A stretch of 57,549 nucleotides of DNA, from positions 1,765 to 59,313 of the forward strand of contig NZ_LMRV01000048.1 in the NCBI RefSeq assembly GCF_001428245.1, in the 5' to 3' direction. The notes beneath the pieces were generated by a model. It was given only the letters and a program-made list of their open reading frames with translations, ran no database searches and was not told the DNA's origin. The translations under genes and the position numbers were made by a program. Numbering within the stretch: the stretch's first letter is position 1; the number at the start of each line of letters is the position of its first letter. Source of the stretch: Paenibacillus sp. Soil522. GTDB taxonomy: Bacteria; Bacillota; Bacilli; Paenibacillales; Paenibacillaceae. This document shows positions 33,793 through 43,568 of the stretch, one piece after another.

Positions 33793-34713
33793 TTAGAACA
33801 AAGCGTGATCTTTGTCATACTTACGTACCGCGTAGTTTGCCAGCAAGATTGTCGCAAAACCAAGAGCGGATTGAAAAAAGCCCGCGGCGGCCGACAGTCC
33901 GATTTCATTCGACGTCGTCAGTGACCGGAATACGAAGGTGTCAATGACGTCGGTCGACGAGAACAGCAGTCCATTATTGCCAACCATGTTGTAGAACATG
34001 CCGAAGTCGCCTCTAAAGATGTTACCGACAGCAAGCAGTACCAAAATAATAATCGTTGGATACAGGTTTGGAATCGTAATATGGAAAATCCTTTGGAAAA
34101 CGTTCGCGCCGTCGATCTCGGCCGCCTCGTACATTTCGGTATCAATGCCGGTGATCGCCGCCAGGTACATGACCGAGCCGTAGCCGAGCGCCTTCCAGGC
34201 AGATACCAATACGAGAATGAAAGGCCAGTAGGAAGGCGTATTGTAGATGTCAATCCGCTCAAGGCCAATCGCTGCCAGGATGGAGTTCAACGTTCCTACA
34301 TCGTAGTTGAACAGGTTATATGCGATAGCACCTACGACCACCCATGAAATGAAGTATGGCAGAAACATAACGGTTTGAGATAATTTGCGGAACCATTTGC
34401 CCACCGCTTCGAATAAAAGAATCGCCGCGGCGATTTGCAGCACGTTATTTACGATAATAAAAGAAATATTGTAAAGAGCGGTATTTCTCGTTACAATCCA
34501 TGCATTGCCCGATTCGAAGAAAAACCGGAAATTGTCCAGCCCGTTCCAAGGGCTTCCGAATATGCCGCCGCCGTAATTAAACTGTTTAAAAGCAAGCACG
34601 ATACCGGCCATTGGCACATAGGCGAACAAAATAAAAAACAGGACTGCCGGTGTCAGCATTAGCAGCAGCGATTTATTTTTTTGTACGTCCCCCCAAAATC
34701 CGTGTCGGTTCAT
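33793..34713 (-). CDS. Sugar ABC transporter permease (LplB/YteP-like)
   Basis: A 306-residue MalF-type permease with six helices. Its EAA motif reads TEMYEAAEIDGANVFQRIFH, followed by ITIPNLYPTIII. FKQFNYGGGIFGSPWNGLDN is the periplasm-facing block typical of the LplB/YteP family. The frame opens at 34791, but the ATG at 34713 has AGGAGGAG nine bases upstream. A -10-like TATAAT lies on the minus strand at 34750-34755 without a good -35, as expected for a promoter that needs the AraC-type activator encoded upstream. It begins the transporter operon, after the regulator's terminator. Confidence 0.92.
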   Translation of the reverse strand: MNRHGFWGDVQKNKSLLLMLTPAVLFFILFAYVPMAGIVLAFKQFNYGGGIFGSPWNGLDNFRFFFESGNAWIVTRNTALYNISFIIVNNVLQIAAAILLFEAVGKWFRKLSQTVMFLPYFISWVVVGAIAYNLFNYDVGTLNSILAAIGLERIDIYNTPSYWPFILVLVSAWKALGYGSVMYLAAITGIDTEMYEAAEIDGANVFQRIFHITIPNLYPTIIILVLLAVGNIFRGDFGMFYNMVGNNGLLFSSTDVIDTFVFRSLTTSNEIGLSAAAGFFQSALGFATILLANYAVRKYDKDHALF

Positions 34714-34852
34714 TTGTACTCTCCTCCTACTAACTCTTTGTATATGTTCATTATATAAAGAACACGAGAGCGAGATAATGAAGGCAAACAACTAAAAGTA
34801 ATATATAATCTACGATTTGAAATAAAGAGGTTAATAATCTTAGGTCAAATAG

Positions 34853-34886
34853 CAAAAAGCCCGCTATCAGTTGCGACACGGGCTTA
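34853..34886 (-). terminator. Terminator of the system 1 regulator gene
   Basis: AAGCCCG pairs CGGGCTT (34857-34863 / 34879-34885), with U-rich tail on the minus strand. It separates the two-component genes from the transporter genes. Confidence 0.85.
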
Positions 34887-34901
34887 CGTTTTCCATTCCG
34901 G

Positions 34902-36461
34902 CTATATTTTATGTTTTTTGCGGTATTCTCCCGGCGTCATTCCCGTCGACTGCTTAAACTGGCGGTTGAAGTATATGATGTTTTTGTAGCCTACCCGGTC
35001 GGCGATCTCGTATATTTTGAGCGTAGGATCGGCAAGAAGCTCACATACCCGGTTCATCCGCCTCTCGTTCAAAAAATCGCTGAACAGCATGCCCGTTTCT
35101 TCTTTGAACAAGGTTCCGAGATAATTTGGCGTAAAATCAAAGAAGGCCGCAACTTCCTTGAGCGTAATGCGCTGCTCCAGCCCTTCGTCGATATATTTCA
35201 TAATTTCCTCGATCAGCTTACGCTTTTGCTTTTGCTTTTTGACGTACAGGAACTCCGATAACTCGAAAAATCTTCGTCTTAGCCACGAAAGAATGTCATC
35301 CATCGTCTCAAATTGAAACAGAACGGCCGGCTGGTGCGATTCCCATTTGAGCAACTCATACAGATTTTCGTTTTTTTGCAGTAATTCTGCATGAAGCTTA
35401 GACGTAATTCTAATAATAAGATCATAAATGTCACTCTTATGGGACATAGACACATGACGGTTAAATAGCAATAGCAGGCAATCATCAATCTTAACTAAAT
35501 CATATTCCAGAATGGCCTCAAGCATCTTCTCGACGTTCTTGTCTAAATTGGGAGCGAAAACTCCTGTCTGTGTTAATGCAGAGACATCCTTAATCAAACG
35601 ATTCTTCCCTAGCAGCCACTTCGCGCTTAAGGCAGCTAGAGCTTGTCGATAGGAATTGTGGAATTGACTCATCTCATACGTATATAAACCGGCACCGATC
35701 GTTATCGTAACGGGGAATGCTTGACGTACCGCTTGAATGAGTTCCTCGAGCAAAGCTGTAAAATAATCCTCCTTAACTGCCGACAGTATGACGAAGCGAA
35801 AATCGTGACTAATGATCAATGTGCCTAAGCCTTTTTTCTTTATGAATTGTTCGATAAATTGTGAAACATCCGTCATGAAGGCCCGTCTTTCTTCCTCCGG
35901 AATTTTCCATTCCACATCGTCGGTTTCGATAATGGCCACGGCCGAACCGAATTTCAGCTGCGGCTCCAGAAATTGTCTGATATGGTGCTCGCTAGCTTCC
36001 CCCAATGACGGGTCATTGAACCAGCGCAACAGCAGCTCCTGATTCACAAGCGATAAGGCCTTTGCCACACTGCGGGTTTGTTCCCTTTCCTTTTCCACCT
36101 TATCGCGTAATGAGGCGAGCATGTCGTACAGCTCAACATCATCTACGGGCTTCAACAGATAGCCGGAAGCATTGATTTGAAGCGCCTCTTTGGCGTAGCT
36201 GAAATCCTCATGTCCGCTAATAAATACGATTTGAACATGCGGAAGGAGCTCCTTGGTCTTGCGCGCAAATTCCATCCCGCTCATGATCGGCATCCGGATA
36301 TCGGATAGAATGATATCCACATGCTCCGACTCCAAAATCTTTAATGCGCTAAAGCCGCTGTTGGCCGTTCCGACCACATTTAAGTTTAAATTACTATTAA
36401 CCACCCTGCGTCGAAGCCATTCGAGATCGACCGCCTCATCATCAACCAACAAAATATTCAT
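34902..36461 (-). CDS. YesN-type response regulator with AraC DNA-binding domain
   Basis: A 519-residue activator. Residues 1-120 are the receiver domain (LLVDDEA, phospho-acceptor D54 in SDIRMP, K in LLKPVDD). Residues 130-400 are a long linker region typical of YesN proteins. Residues 415-519 are the AraC-type double helix-turn-helix (ITLKEVAAFFDFTPNYLGTL, then IYEIADRVGYKNIIYFNRQF and TGMTPGEYRKKHKI). It follows its sensor kinase gene by 36 bases and is ended by a terminator. It should switch on the downstream sugar importer after phosphorylation. Confidence 0.93.
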   Translation of the reverse strand: MNILLVDDEAVDLEWLRRRVVNSNLNLNVVGTANSGFSALKILESEHVDIILSDIRMPIMSGMEFARKTKELLPHVQIVFISGHEDFSYAKEALQINASGYLLKPVDDVELYDMLASLRDKVEKEREQTRSVAKALSLVNQELLLRWFNDPSLGEASEHHIRQFLEPQLKFGSAVAIIETDDVEWKIPEEERRAFMTDVSQFIEQFIKKKGLGTLIISHDFRFVILSAVKEDYFTALLEELIQAVRQAFPVTITIGAGLYTYEMSQFHNSYRQALAALSAKWLLGKNRLIKDVSALTQTGVFAPNLDKNVEKMLEAILEYDLVKIDDCLLLLFNRHVSMSHKSDIYDLIIRITSKLHAELLQKNENLYELLKWESHQPAVLFQFETMDDILSWLRRRFFELSEFLYVKKQKQKRKLIEEIMKYIDEGLEQRITLKEVAAFFDFTPNYLGTLFKEETGMLFSDFLNERRMNRVCELLADPTLKIYEIADRVGYKNIIYFNRQFKQSTGMTPGEYRKKHKI

Positions 36462-36497
36462 CTCTGCCTGTGCCCCTTTGCTGTAAAGAACGCCTTA

Positions 36498-38237
36498 TTA
36501 CTCACACTCGCCGTCATGAAATTTATCGCCCAGATCGAACGGAAGCCTGATTCGCACCGTGGTTCCCCCACCGTAGACGCTCCCGATTTGTATGCCAAAC
36601 TCATCGCCGTACCTGAGCTTTATGCGGTCATCCACATTTTTCAGTCCATAACTATCCGATTGGCTAGGCCCGACCAGAAGATGCTTCACCGTATTTGGCT
36701 TCATGCCAATTCCGTTGTCGATGACTTTGAGCTCGATGTTTGCTCCTGTACGCCTGCCGGTAATACGAATCGCGATCCGGTCACCGAACCAAGCATGCTT
36801 AAAAATATTTTCAACGAAGGGCTGTAATATCAATTTAATAACCTGACAGCCTGCGATATCCGATTCGATATCAAAATAAACACTAAAAGCATCCGCATAC
36901 TTGATTCTTTGAATATCCAAATAGGTTTCGATCTGTTCCAGCTCTTTCTTGAGAGGAATATAAACGTTCCCTTGATTTAATGACAGCCTATAAAATTTCG
37001 CCAGACCGCTAACCATGCCCGTAACCTTCTGCGTTTCACCGAGATTGGCCAGACTGCTTATGGTTGAAAGCGTGTTATATAGAAAATGGGGATTGATCTG
37101 CGCCTGCAGCGCCTCAAGCTCCGCCTGCTTCTTCTGTATGCCCTGCAAATAGACGCTATTAATGAGCTCCTGAATATTGGAAGCCATAATATTATAGGCA
37201 TCGGCAATATGGACAAACTCATCGTTTCCGCTGAAGCGCAGCCTCTTCTGGAAATTATCCTCCTGGAAAGAACGCAGAAAGGTTACGATCCGTTTCATCT
37301 TGCGCCCGGATAAGCGCGCCACGATAAAGCCAATAAAGGTCATAACGAGGAAGCTGATTGCACATACTGTAAAAATAACGGACTGCAGCCGGCTGGCGTC
37401 TTTGGAAAGATACGAATAAGGGACAAGCGTCTCAATGACAAACCCCGTCCCGGGAACATTTTCCCTCAATATAAGGTAGGAGTCCGAGCTGAGCGGTTCG
37501 CTCGTTTCACCGCTTTGATACAGGCTCGTACCAGAAGTTTCGTCAAGCAGACGCAGTACGATACCTTCTTCAACCGGGAACGTATTGAAATCGCCTAGCA
37601 GATCATCCAATCGGGTTGTTATTCTGACGTAACCGATCATGGTCTTATAGTCGCTATAGGATACCAGCCTGCGAATATGTGAAATATTATCCAGTTTCTG
37701 ATCTGTTTCGATCTGCAGCCATAAGTTATCCTTTCCTGAGCTTTGAAGGGATCGATACCACCCACTATCTGCAATATCGGTAAGCGGGAGCACGTAATAA
37801 TCACTGTCCTCTATCTGCTCCGCCATGTTGTCGCCAAGAATATAGTTAAGATTCTCGTTTGTCGTATATACGGCCAGTCGGATATGATTTCCGAATAAGT
37901 GCAGCGGCGCTTGCATTTGCGGAACAATTTCATCCAGCATCGTCAAATAAACTTCCAAAGAATCACCTTTTTTCTGAAGTGCACGCTGAAAGGGCTGACT
38001 CCCGAAAAAGGTATCGGACATTCGTTGGATTTCGTCCAGCTGGTATTTTAAATTATTTCGAGTCTGTTCCATCGTGGTGCGAATATTGGTTTCGGCCATT
38101 TCGGTCCTCGATTGAATCAGCATCGAATAGGATATATAGCCAATAAATACGTCGGTCATTAACACCAATATGAGGTATGGGATCATCATCTTATAAGTGA
38201 ATGGCATATAGTTTTTTTTCTGATTCTGATTCGTCAT
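36498..38237 (-). CDS. YesM-type sensor histidine kinase
   Basis: A 579-residue membrane sensor. Helix 1 is at about 15-37, an extracellular sensing region at 38-290, helix 2 at about 292-314, HAMP at 315-370 and the His_kinase domain at 375-470, with the phospho-acceptor histidine in QAQINPHFLYNTLS. The ATPase is at 470-579 (LILQPFVENIFKHAW, VIDNGIGM, YGLKNVDDRIKLRYG). This is the LytS/YesM class that pairs with YesN regulators. It starts at ATG with GGGGGAG upstream. It is first in the operon and separated from upstream DNA by a terminator. The signal is probably an extracellular sugar. Confidence 0.93.
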   Translation of the reverse strand: MTNQNQKKNYMPFTYKMMIPYLILVLMTDVFIGYISYSMLIQSRTEMAETNIRTTMEQTRNNLKYQLDEIQRMSDTFFGSQPFQRALQKKGDSLEVYLTMLDEIVPQMQAPLHLFGNHIRLAVYTTNENLNYILGDNMAEQIEDSDYYVLPLTDIADSGWYRSLQSSGKDNLWLQIETDQKLDNISHIRRLVSYSDYKTMIGYVRITTRLDDLLGDFNTFPVEEGIVLRLLDETSGTSLYQSGETSEPLSSDSYLILRENVPGTGFVIETLVPYSYLSKDASRLQSVIFTVCAISFLVMTFIGFIVARLSGRKMKRIVTFLRSFQEDNFQKRLRFSGNDEFVHIADAYNIMASNIQELINSVYLQGIQKKQAELEALQAQINPHFLYNTLSTISSLANLGETQKVTGMVSGLAKFYRLSLNQGNVYIPLKKELEQIETYLDIQRIKYADAFSVYFDIESDIAGCQVIKLILQPFVENIFKHAWFGDRIAIRITGRRTGANIELKVIDNGIGMKPNTVKHLLVGPSQSDSYGLKNVDDRIKLRYGDEFGIQIGSVYGGGTTVRIRLPFDLGDKFHDGECE

Positions 38238-38321
38238 TGGCTCCCCCTGCTCTTATCGCAGTAATAGGACAAATAATAAACCATCTCTCAAAAGAAATAA
38301 ATAGCGCGCCGCAGGAGACGT

Positions 38322-38366
38322 AAAAAAGCGGCAATCCGGAATAGGTTAGCCTGTTCTGGATTGCCT
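38322..38366 (-). terminator. Terminator shielding the system 1 operon
   Basis: GGCAATCCGGA pairs TCTGGATTGCC (38330-38340 / 38355-38365), with six U on the minus strand. No minus-strand gene lies just upstream, so it may block long read-through from the GH31 gene. Confidence 0.7.
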
Positions 38367-38461
38367 AAGTAAACTTGTTATTCCAAACATAAATTTCAAA
38401 GAATGGATAATTTAAAAATCCAGAGGAAATGATACTCCTAACAAAAAGGGGGTGGATAATA

Positions 38462-38617
38462 ATGCCAAACAATAAAATAGTTGCAGAAACCGATGGTGAT
38501 CAAAAAACAGCTTATGAAGATACCACTGCACATGACCGACCAGGCTTTATACTTGACGATACGGAGCAGTTAGGTAAAGAACACAAGAAACATTCTGGTG
38601 AACCAAGCAACAGCTAA
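38462..38617 (+). CDS. 51-residue hydrophilic hypothetical protein
   Basis: A short gene with a strong ribosome site (GGGGGTGG) six bases before the ATG at 38462; the frame opens further upstream, but that start is unlikely. The product is acidic and unstructured-looking (MPNNKIVAETDGDQKTAYED, then GFILDDTEQLGKEHKKHSG). It is followed at 80 bases by a strong terminator. No family is known to me; it resembles other small disordered spore-former proteins only in style. Confidence 0.6.
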   Translation: MPNNKIVAETDGDQKTAYEDTTAHDRPGFILDDTEQLGKEHKKHSGEPSNS

Positions 38618-38696
38618 TTAAGCAGCCTCTGAGTTAAGAAAGGCTGCCCGTATGGCAAGAAGTAACCATTATCGTTAAGGGCACTCAGTTGTGCAT

Positions 38697-38740
38697 CGAC
38701 ACAAAACTGTTTTTCAAGCAGTTTTGTGTCGTGTTTTTTC
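38697..38740 (+). terminator. Terminator of the 51-residue protein gene
   Basis: A perfect 13-bp stem (38697-38709 / 38719-38731) with core ACACAAAACTG/CAGTTTTGTGT, then a run of T on the plus strand. Confidence 0.9.
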
Positions 38741-38949
38741 GTTGCATAACCAATTCACTATTTATTAATAACAATCGATAATTTATAGTTTCGTATTCAG
38801 AACATATCGTATGTCATTGAACACATGATGACTTCCCTTTGCTGCGATAAGTTTACTTCACAGAATACCAAACCGCTCCGGACCGGAGCGGTTTGTTTAG
38901 TATTGATGATCGGCTCTCCCAAAAGCCAGCAGTAAGCCGAAATAACCGT

Positions 38950-40485
38950 TTAGTTATATTCCCGTCGGAACCACGGCAGCCTGGAAAGCGGAGCCTCGAC
39001 TTCCGCTTCGCACGGCCCGCACACTTGACTCCCATCCTCTCCTAGCCACGTTCCCTGCGGGAATACGACCTTTCGGGCCGTTGCGCCTTTTCGTAACACC
39101 GGTGCAACTAAGATGTCGTTGCCCAGCATGAATTGATCGATTATCGTGTCATAGTCTCCTTCCGGAAACACGTAGGCCATGTGCCTCATGATCGGTTCGC
39201 CTGTCGCTGCAGCGTACCTGGCCAGCTCGGCAATCTTGGCTCCCATTTGGCAGTGAAGCCTTGCAGCTTCGATGCAGTACGACAAATGCGTATTATCAAG
39301 CACCCTCCATGGCGCCGTTGAAAATTGCATCATCGGAAACAAGGCCGAGCATTGTGCGTAACGGACAAATAGCTCTTCGTCCACCTGGAAGTCTGGCCGG
39401 ATTAAATCCTCATACTGACCGCCGCCGACCATGTCGGGACAGTTAAACGCGTATCCGACAAGTCCTTGCGCAAGTCCGTTCGGAATCAAACTGGCCAGGC
39501 CGTCGGAACCCCAGCTGTGGTTTTTGTCGGACTGCCGCTGGACAAGTGGTTGACCCGCGAGCTTCCAACAAGCCCGGTATTCGTTAAATGAATAGTTAAG
39601 GCCAATCCGCGCCCATGCTTCACACTGGTCGTTCGGCGTCGCTGGTCGTGCACTGATATCCGTCGTCTTGTAAAACTGAGGGTCTCCGGCATCCAGTTTA
39701 AAACCATCTACTCCGTACTTTTCCATAAGCCGGTCCAAATTCCTTGTAAACCAGCTTACCGCATCGGGATTCGTACAGTCCAAAATAGCGCTGTAACCGT
39801 TCCACCATTTGCGAATAACCGGCTCCCCGTGCAATTCCCTTAACAGGTACCCTTGTTTTTGTAAATAGCGGAACACTTCTCCATCGGGGCTAATGAACGG
39901 GCAAACCCATAGCATGACGCGGAATCCAAGCGCATGCAGCCGGTCTATCATCGCCTTGGGATCGGGAAACTTACCTTGGTGAAAGGTAAGCGTACCGTAG
40001 TCTTCATGCCAGTTGTCATCGATTATCAGGATGCCAGGCGGAAGCCCGTTTGCAATAATCGCTTCGGCGTAAGCGAGCACTTTATCCTGCGTAGGATGAT
40101 AGCTCATCTCCATCCAGATGTTGTACTGGGGAACGGTGAAAAACAATAAATCTGGAAAGGTACTAGATGGCGGGAAGTACGATTGCGATGCATGAAGAAA
40201 GGCATCGCGCAAATGATTGCCGCCTTGCTCGACCTTGATCGTTCCCGCCACTCCTTCGACGACCAGCTCTTCGCCATCAAAAGTAAATCGGAACGGTTCC
40301 TCCGACCAAACATATCTTCCCTTATTCGAAAGTAGCAGCGGGCTTGCCTGGTTATAGCCAGCGTTTCCGAACAGATCTCGCTGATATATCCGGCTGCCGA
40401 ATGGCATTTTCGTTCCATCGCTGATGACCCCGCCCCACCAATATTCATTTTCCATCAATGGAATACTAATGGTTACGTTATACAT
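38950..40485 (-). CDS. GH31-family glycoside hydrolase
   Basis: A 511-residue intracellular glycosidase of family GH31, probably an alpha-glucosidase, alpha-xylosidase or sulfoquinovosidase-like enzyme. The nucleophile aspartate is in DGFKLDAGD near residue 263. LPPGILIIDDNWHEDYG and FRVMLWVCPFISPDGEVF are the preceding barrel strands. A following VGYAFNCPDMVGGG is the usual GH31 block, and MLGNDILVAPVL ends the barrel. It is shorter than most GH31 enzymes, with a small N-terminal sandwich and little C-terminal domain. The ATG follows AGGAGG. It lies between the two sugar systems, but not clearly in either operon. Confidence 0.88.
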   Translation of the reverse strand: MYNVTISIPLMENEYWWGGVISDGTKMPFGSRIYQRDLFGNAGYNQASPLLLSNKGRYVWSEEPFRFTFDGEELVVEGVAGTIKVEQGGNHLRDAFLHASQSYFPPSSTFPDLLFFTVPQYNIWMEMSYHPTQDKVLAYAEAIIANGLPPGILIIDDNWHEDYGTLTFHQGKFPDPKAMIDRLHALGFRVMLWVCPFISPDGEVFRYLQKQGYLLRELHGEPVIRKWWNGYSAILDCTNPDAVSWFTRNLDRLMEKYGVDGFKLDAGDPQFYKTTDISARPATPNDQCEAWARIGLNYSFNEYRACWKLAGQPLVQRQSDKNHSWGSDGLASLIPNGLAQGLVGYAFNCPDMVGGGQYEDLIRPDFQVDEELFVRYAQCSALFPMMQFSTAPWRVLDNTHLSYCIEAARLHCQMGAKIAELARYAAATGEPIMRHMAYVFPEGDYDTIIDQFMLGNDILVAPVLRKGATARKVVFPQGTWLGEDGSQVCGPCEAEVEAPLSRLPWFRREYN

Positions 40486-40538
40486 ATAGCCTCCTATTCG
40501 ATGTTATGGCCTTAACGTAGATAGATCGCCGATTCGAC

Positions 40539-40784
40539 TCAGTCAGCGGTCAGTGGTATAAAATAACCGAATCTTACCCAAGGGATATGCCGTATAAGCG
40601 TAAAGTATTCGCTACATTCCATGATACACTCGACCTGTTTAACGCTCTCCCATAGCTTGGACAGAGCGGTATTCGTGACCAGCTCACCGATCAAAGAACG
40701 ATCCGAGGCTACGATAATCCGATCGTGCTGGTCCAAGAGATACAAGCTTCCCGAACCGATATAATGGTCGACCGTTCTCGTCCA
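40539..40784 (-). pseudogene. Sensor-kinase extracellular-domain fragment
   Basis: A frame with no start codon reads DHYIGSGSLYLLDQHDRIIV, then ASDRSLIGELVTN and ends RFGYFIPLTAD. This fits the Cache-type sensing domain of YesM kinases, where a ligand-contact strand is followed by a block like SDRxLIGE. Nothing of the helix, HAMP or kinase parts remains, so a third kinase gene has been lost here, perhaps the partner of the GH31 gene. Confidence 0.5.
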
Positions 40785-40857
40785 TTACTTATCCAAACAC
40801 GTGCAACAGACGACCGAGGCATGGTGATGTCCGTCTTGTTGAGTATGTTACACCAAC

Positions 40858-40892
40858 AAGCAAGGGCCGCCGTATCATTCACGGCAGCCCCA
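40858..40892 (-). terminator. Terminator of the alpha-galactosidase operon
   Basis: GGGCCGCCGT pairs ACGGCAGCCC (40864-40873 / 40881-40890, one mismatch), with a U-rich tail on the minus strand. Confidence 0.8.
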
Positions 40893-40902
40893 TATTAGAA
40901 CA

Positions 40903-42672
40903 CTATTTATCTTCAATTAGCACAACACCAGGTCCAGGAATCTTCAGAACCTGTACCCCCTTCGCGAATGATGCTGTCTCTTCACGGACGATCTTACCAC
41001 AGCAGTCCAATACTCGAACCTTTCGCGCAGCTAATTCCTCCTCGAAAGAAACGACGATTTCATCCTGCAGCGTTCCATTAACCAGGATCAGCTTCTTAGG
41101 CACCTTCAATCCAGTACGTACGACCACATCCGCATACACGGCAATCAACCTTTTGTACTCCGCATCGGCTTGTACCAGCGGATACATGGCTTCGGGAGAA
41201 CGGGCCGACAGCTCGCCGTCTAGCAATACATCCCGGTGTTCTCGCCAAAAGGTCAACCAGAACCTCGTCATGTCGATATGAAGCTCAGGAAGTGCCTCAA
41301 ATCTCATCGAGAACTGCGGAACGGAGAATAAAATATTTACCATCTGGAGAGCGGCCGCTTCTACTGGCTCCTCAGGATTCCACATGACCATATCCGAGTG
41401 TACGGGCGTGGTCCCGGATAACAAGCGGATATCAAGCGTTTCCATGCGATTGGTAATTGCATCGTTCGGACAATCCGCTGCACGAAACATGTTACCGTAT
41501 TTTCTCATTAAGGGCCCGATATAGTTCTGTCTGAACTCAATCATGATATCCGGCTTAATCAGTCTCAGCCGCTCCATTACATCGGTGAGGAAGCGATCCA
41601 CTGCCTCTTGAATGGAAACGTAATCCATACCTGGCTTCGGTTCGGCTTCCTGCTCCACGTCCAAGTAAAATTCATCGACGAAATCCAGTTTGAAGCCGTC
41701 AAGATCCCACTCCAATACAGCCCGCTCATAAGTGGAGATCAAGTATTCCCTGCAATCGACGTACCTTAGATCCAACACACCCGCCCCTAGATTTTCCTTA
41801 AAGCTCAGTAACTTATCCTTGAATCTCGGCCAAGCTTGGGAGTGAATGCCGACGAACGGTACGCTGTACCACAAAATATACTTCAACCCAAGACGGTGGA
41901 TCCGCTCGACATGCACACGCATATCCGGAATGCGATCCGGGCAAACCTGCCAATCTCCGCAATAGGCGTAACCACGATTCGAATCCGACGTCTGCCATCC
42001 ATCATCCACGATCACTGCCTCTATCCCCAATTCCCGTGCCGAACGGCATTGCTCTTCAATGTCCTGCGCGGTGATCTGTTGATGAAAGCTATACCACGTG
42101 GAGTACATGGGCGCTCTTGCAGCATCGGGTACAGGAGCAGGCCGGTACCCCTCCATCCGTTCCCACCAGTTGGATACCAACCTGAGGCTTTCGTAGTAAG
42201 GAATGCTTCTCGTATCGATTCGCAGCACAACCTGGTATGACATTCTCGGTCGTGTCGGTTCCGTCAGCAGTCGCACCCGGCAATTCAGTGTGGCATCCTC
42301 CTCGTGGACACCCATCGTGAAATCGGTTTGATTCAAGGCATCGGAGAGTGCATACGTCAGTCGGTTCAGACCGTTCAAATTATAAAAGCAGCCGACCGGC
42401 GCTGAGACTGTCGCTTTGGAGCCGATGTGATGATTGAAGTCGGGAACGAGGCTCTTAGTACGAAATGCGGCAGGTTGCCAATACGATTGGATATCCACTA
42501 TCGAGTGCTTCCAGTACAACTCAAGCTGCGGAAAATGTCGCTCCACCTCGGATTGAAAGCTGACCTGAATGTGAATCAATCCCGGCTCAATCTCCGAGAC
42601 TGCGCTCTCCACCTGAAGTTCGTCCGCGCCGGACATATAAATCGTTTGATATGGTGTTTCAATCTGCTTCAA
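40903..42672 (-). CDS. GH36-family alpha-galactosidase
   Basis: A 589-residue cytosolic glycosidase that should cleave terminal alpha-galactose. The nucleophile aspartate is in LDGFKLDFVDEF (near residue 325) and the acid/base is in FRAADCPND (near 400), as in clan GH-D. IEAVIVDDGWQTSD and LKYILWYSVPFVG are the preceding barrel strands; residues 1-180 are the beta-sandwich. The frame opens at 42714, but a TTG at 42672 has GGAGG seven bases upstream, so that start is preferred. It ends the system 2 operon and acts on what the importer brings in. Related GH36 members act on alpha-N-acetylgalactosamine, so the substrate is inferred. Confidence 0.87.
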   Translation of the reverse strand: MKQIETPYQTIYMSGADELQVESAVSEIEPGLIHIQVSFQSEVERHFPQLELYWKHSIVDIQSYWQPAAFRTKSLVPDFNHHIGSKATVSAPVGCFYNLNGLNRLTYALSDALNQTDFTMGVHEEDATLNCRVRLLTEPTRPRMSYQVVLRIDTRSIPYYESLRLVSNWWERMEGYRPAPVPDAARAPMYSTWYSFHQQITAQDIEEQCRSARELGIEAVIVDDGWQTSDSNRGYAYCGDWQVCPDRIPDMRVHVERIHRLGLKYILWYSVPFVGIHSQAWPRFKDKLLSFKENLGAGVLDLRYVDCREYLISTYERAVLEWDLDGFKLDFVDEFYLDVEQEAEPKPGMDYVSIQEAVDRFLTDVMERLRLIKPDIMIEFRQNYIGPLMRKYGNMFRAADCPNDAITNRMETLDIRLLSGTTPVHSDMVMWNPEEPVEAAALQMVNILFSVPQFSMRFEALPELHIDMTRFWLTFWREHRDVLLDGELSARSPEAMYPLVQADAEYKRLIAVYADVVVRTGLKVPKKLILVNGTLQDEIVVSFEEELAARKVRVLDCCGKIVREETASFAKGVQVLKIPGPGVVLIEDK

Positions 42673-42694
42673 TGTGAATCCTCCATTCCTAACC

Positions 42695-43555
42695 TTATTT
42701 GACGGCGCCCGCAACCCCCATAGCCCTCTCCACCTGTTCGCTAAAGATCAGGTAGAACAAAATCGTAGGAATACTGGAAATGACCAGCGCTGCACCCATA
42801 GCTCCCCAATCGGTATTGAAGGCACCTTGAAAGCTCATCAGCCCTAGAGGCAGGGTCTTCAAAGATTCCTCTGAAATGAGAATCAGAGCAACGGTGAACT
42901 CGTTCCAGGCTGATAAAAAGACAAAAATCGCAACCGTAGCGACCGCCGGCGTGACGATCGGAACAATGACCCTAAAAAAGGTCTGAAAAATGCCCGCACC
43001 GTCGATAGCCGCCGCCTCCTCCAATTCAAAGGGTATGGAGCGTAGAAACCCGTATAAAATCATCGAAGCAAACGGAATTTGAAAGGCGGTATATGGGATA
43101 ATTAAGGACCAATACGTGTTGGTCAAATGGAAATCCTTCACCAGAATCAATAGCGGAATCAAGATGATCTGAACGGGAATAAACAGGCCGGCAGTCATAT
43201 AAATCCTAGCGAAGGACGATAGCTTCCATTCCATTCGGGCCGTTGCATAGCTGAACAGCAAGGCTATCACGAGAGTGGCCGCTACCACACTGAGACTGAC
43301 GATGAGACTGTTGCGGAAATAAATCACAACATTAAATTCCGTTAGTGCCTTTACATAGTTCTCGATCCGGAACACTGTTGGGATCCCGAATGGATTCGTG
43401 ACGAATATTTCATTGTTATTCTTGAAAGAATAAAAGAGCATCCATACAATCGGATAAGCCGAGATTAGTGCATAGAGGATCAGAAAACCATAGGTCAACG
43501 TCTCACTTCGGAACGGATTGATTCGGATTTTAGAGCGGACGACGGACGATCTCAA
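42695..43555 (-). CDS. Sugar ABC transporter permease (MalG-type)
   Basis: A 286-residue inner-membrane permease with six predicted helices. The EAA loop is FELEEAAAIDGAGIFQTFFR, followed by VIVPIVTPAVATVAIF. It starts at TTG with GGGAGG eight bases upstream and lies 13 bases after the upstream permease, so the two are cotranscribed. The alpha-galactosidase start is 22 bases after its stop. Its closest overall type is the MsmG/RafG branch, which fits uptake of raffinose- or melibiose-like sugars, though this is inferred from context. Confidence 0.9.
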   Translation of the reverse strand: MRSSVVRSKIRINPFRSETLTYGFLILYALISAYPIVWMLFYSFKNNNEIFVTNPFGIPTVFRIENYVKALTEFNVVIYFRNSLIVSLSVVAATLVIALLFSYATARMEWKLSSFARIYMTAGLFIPVQIILIPLLILVKDFHLTNTYWSLIIPYTAFQIPFASMILYGFLRSIPFELEEAAAIDGAGIFQTFFRVIVPIVTPAVATVAIFVFLSAWNEFTVALILISEESLKTLPLGLMSFQGAFNTDWGAMGAALVISSIPTILFYLIFSEQVERAMGVAGAVK

Positions 43556-43568
43556 TTAGTATACCTCC

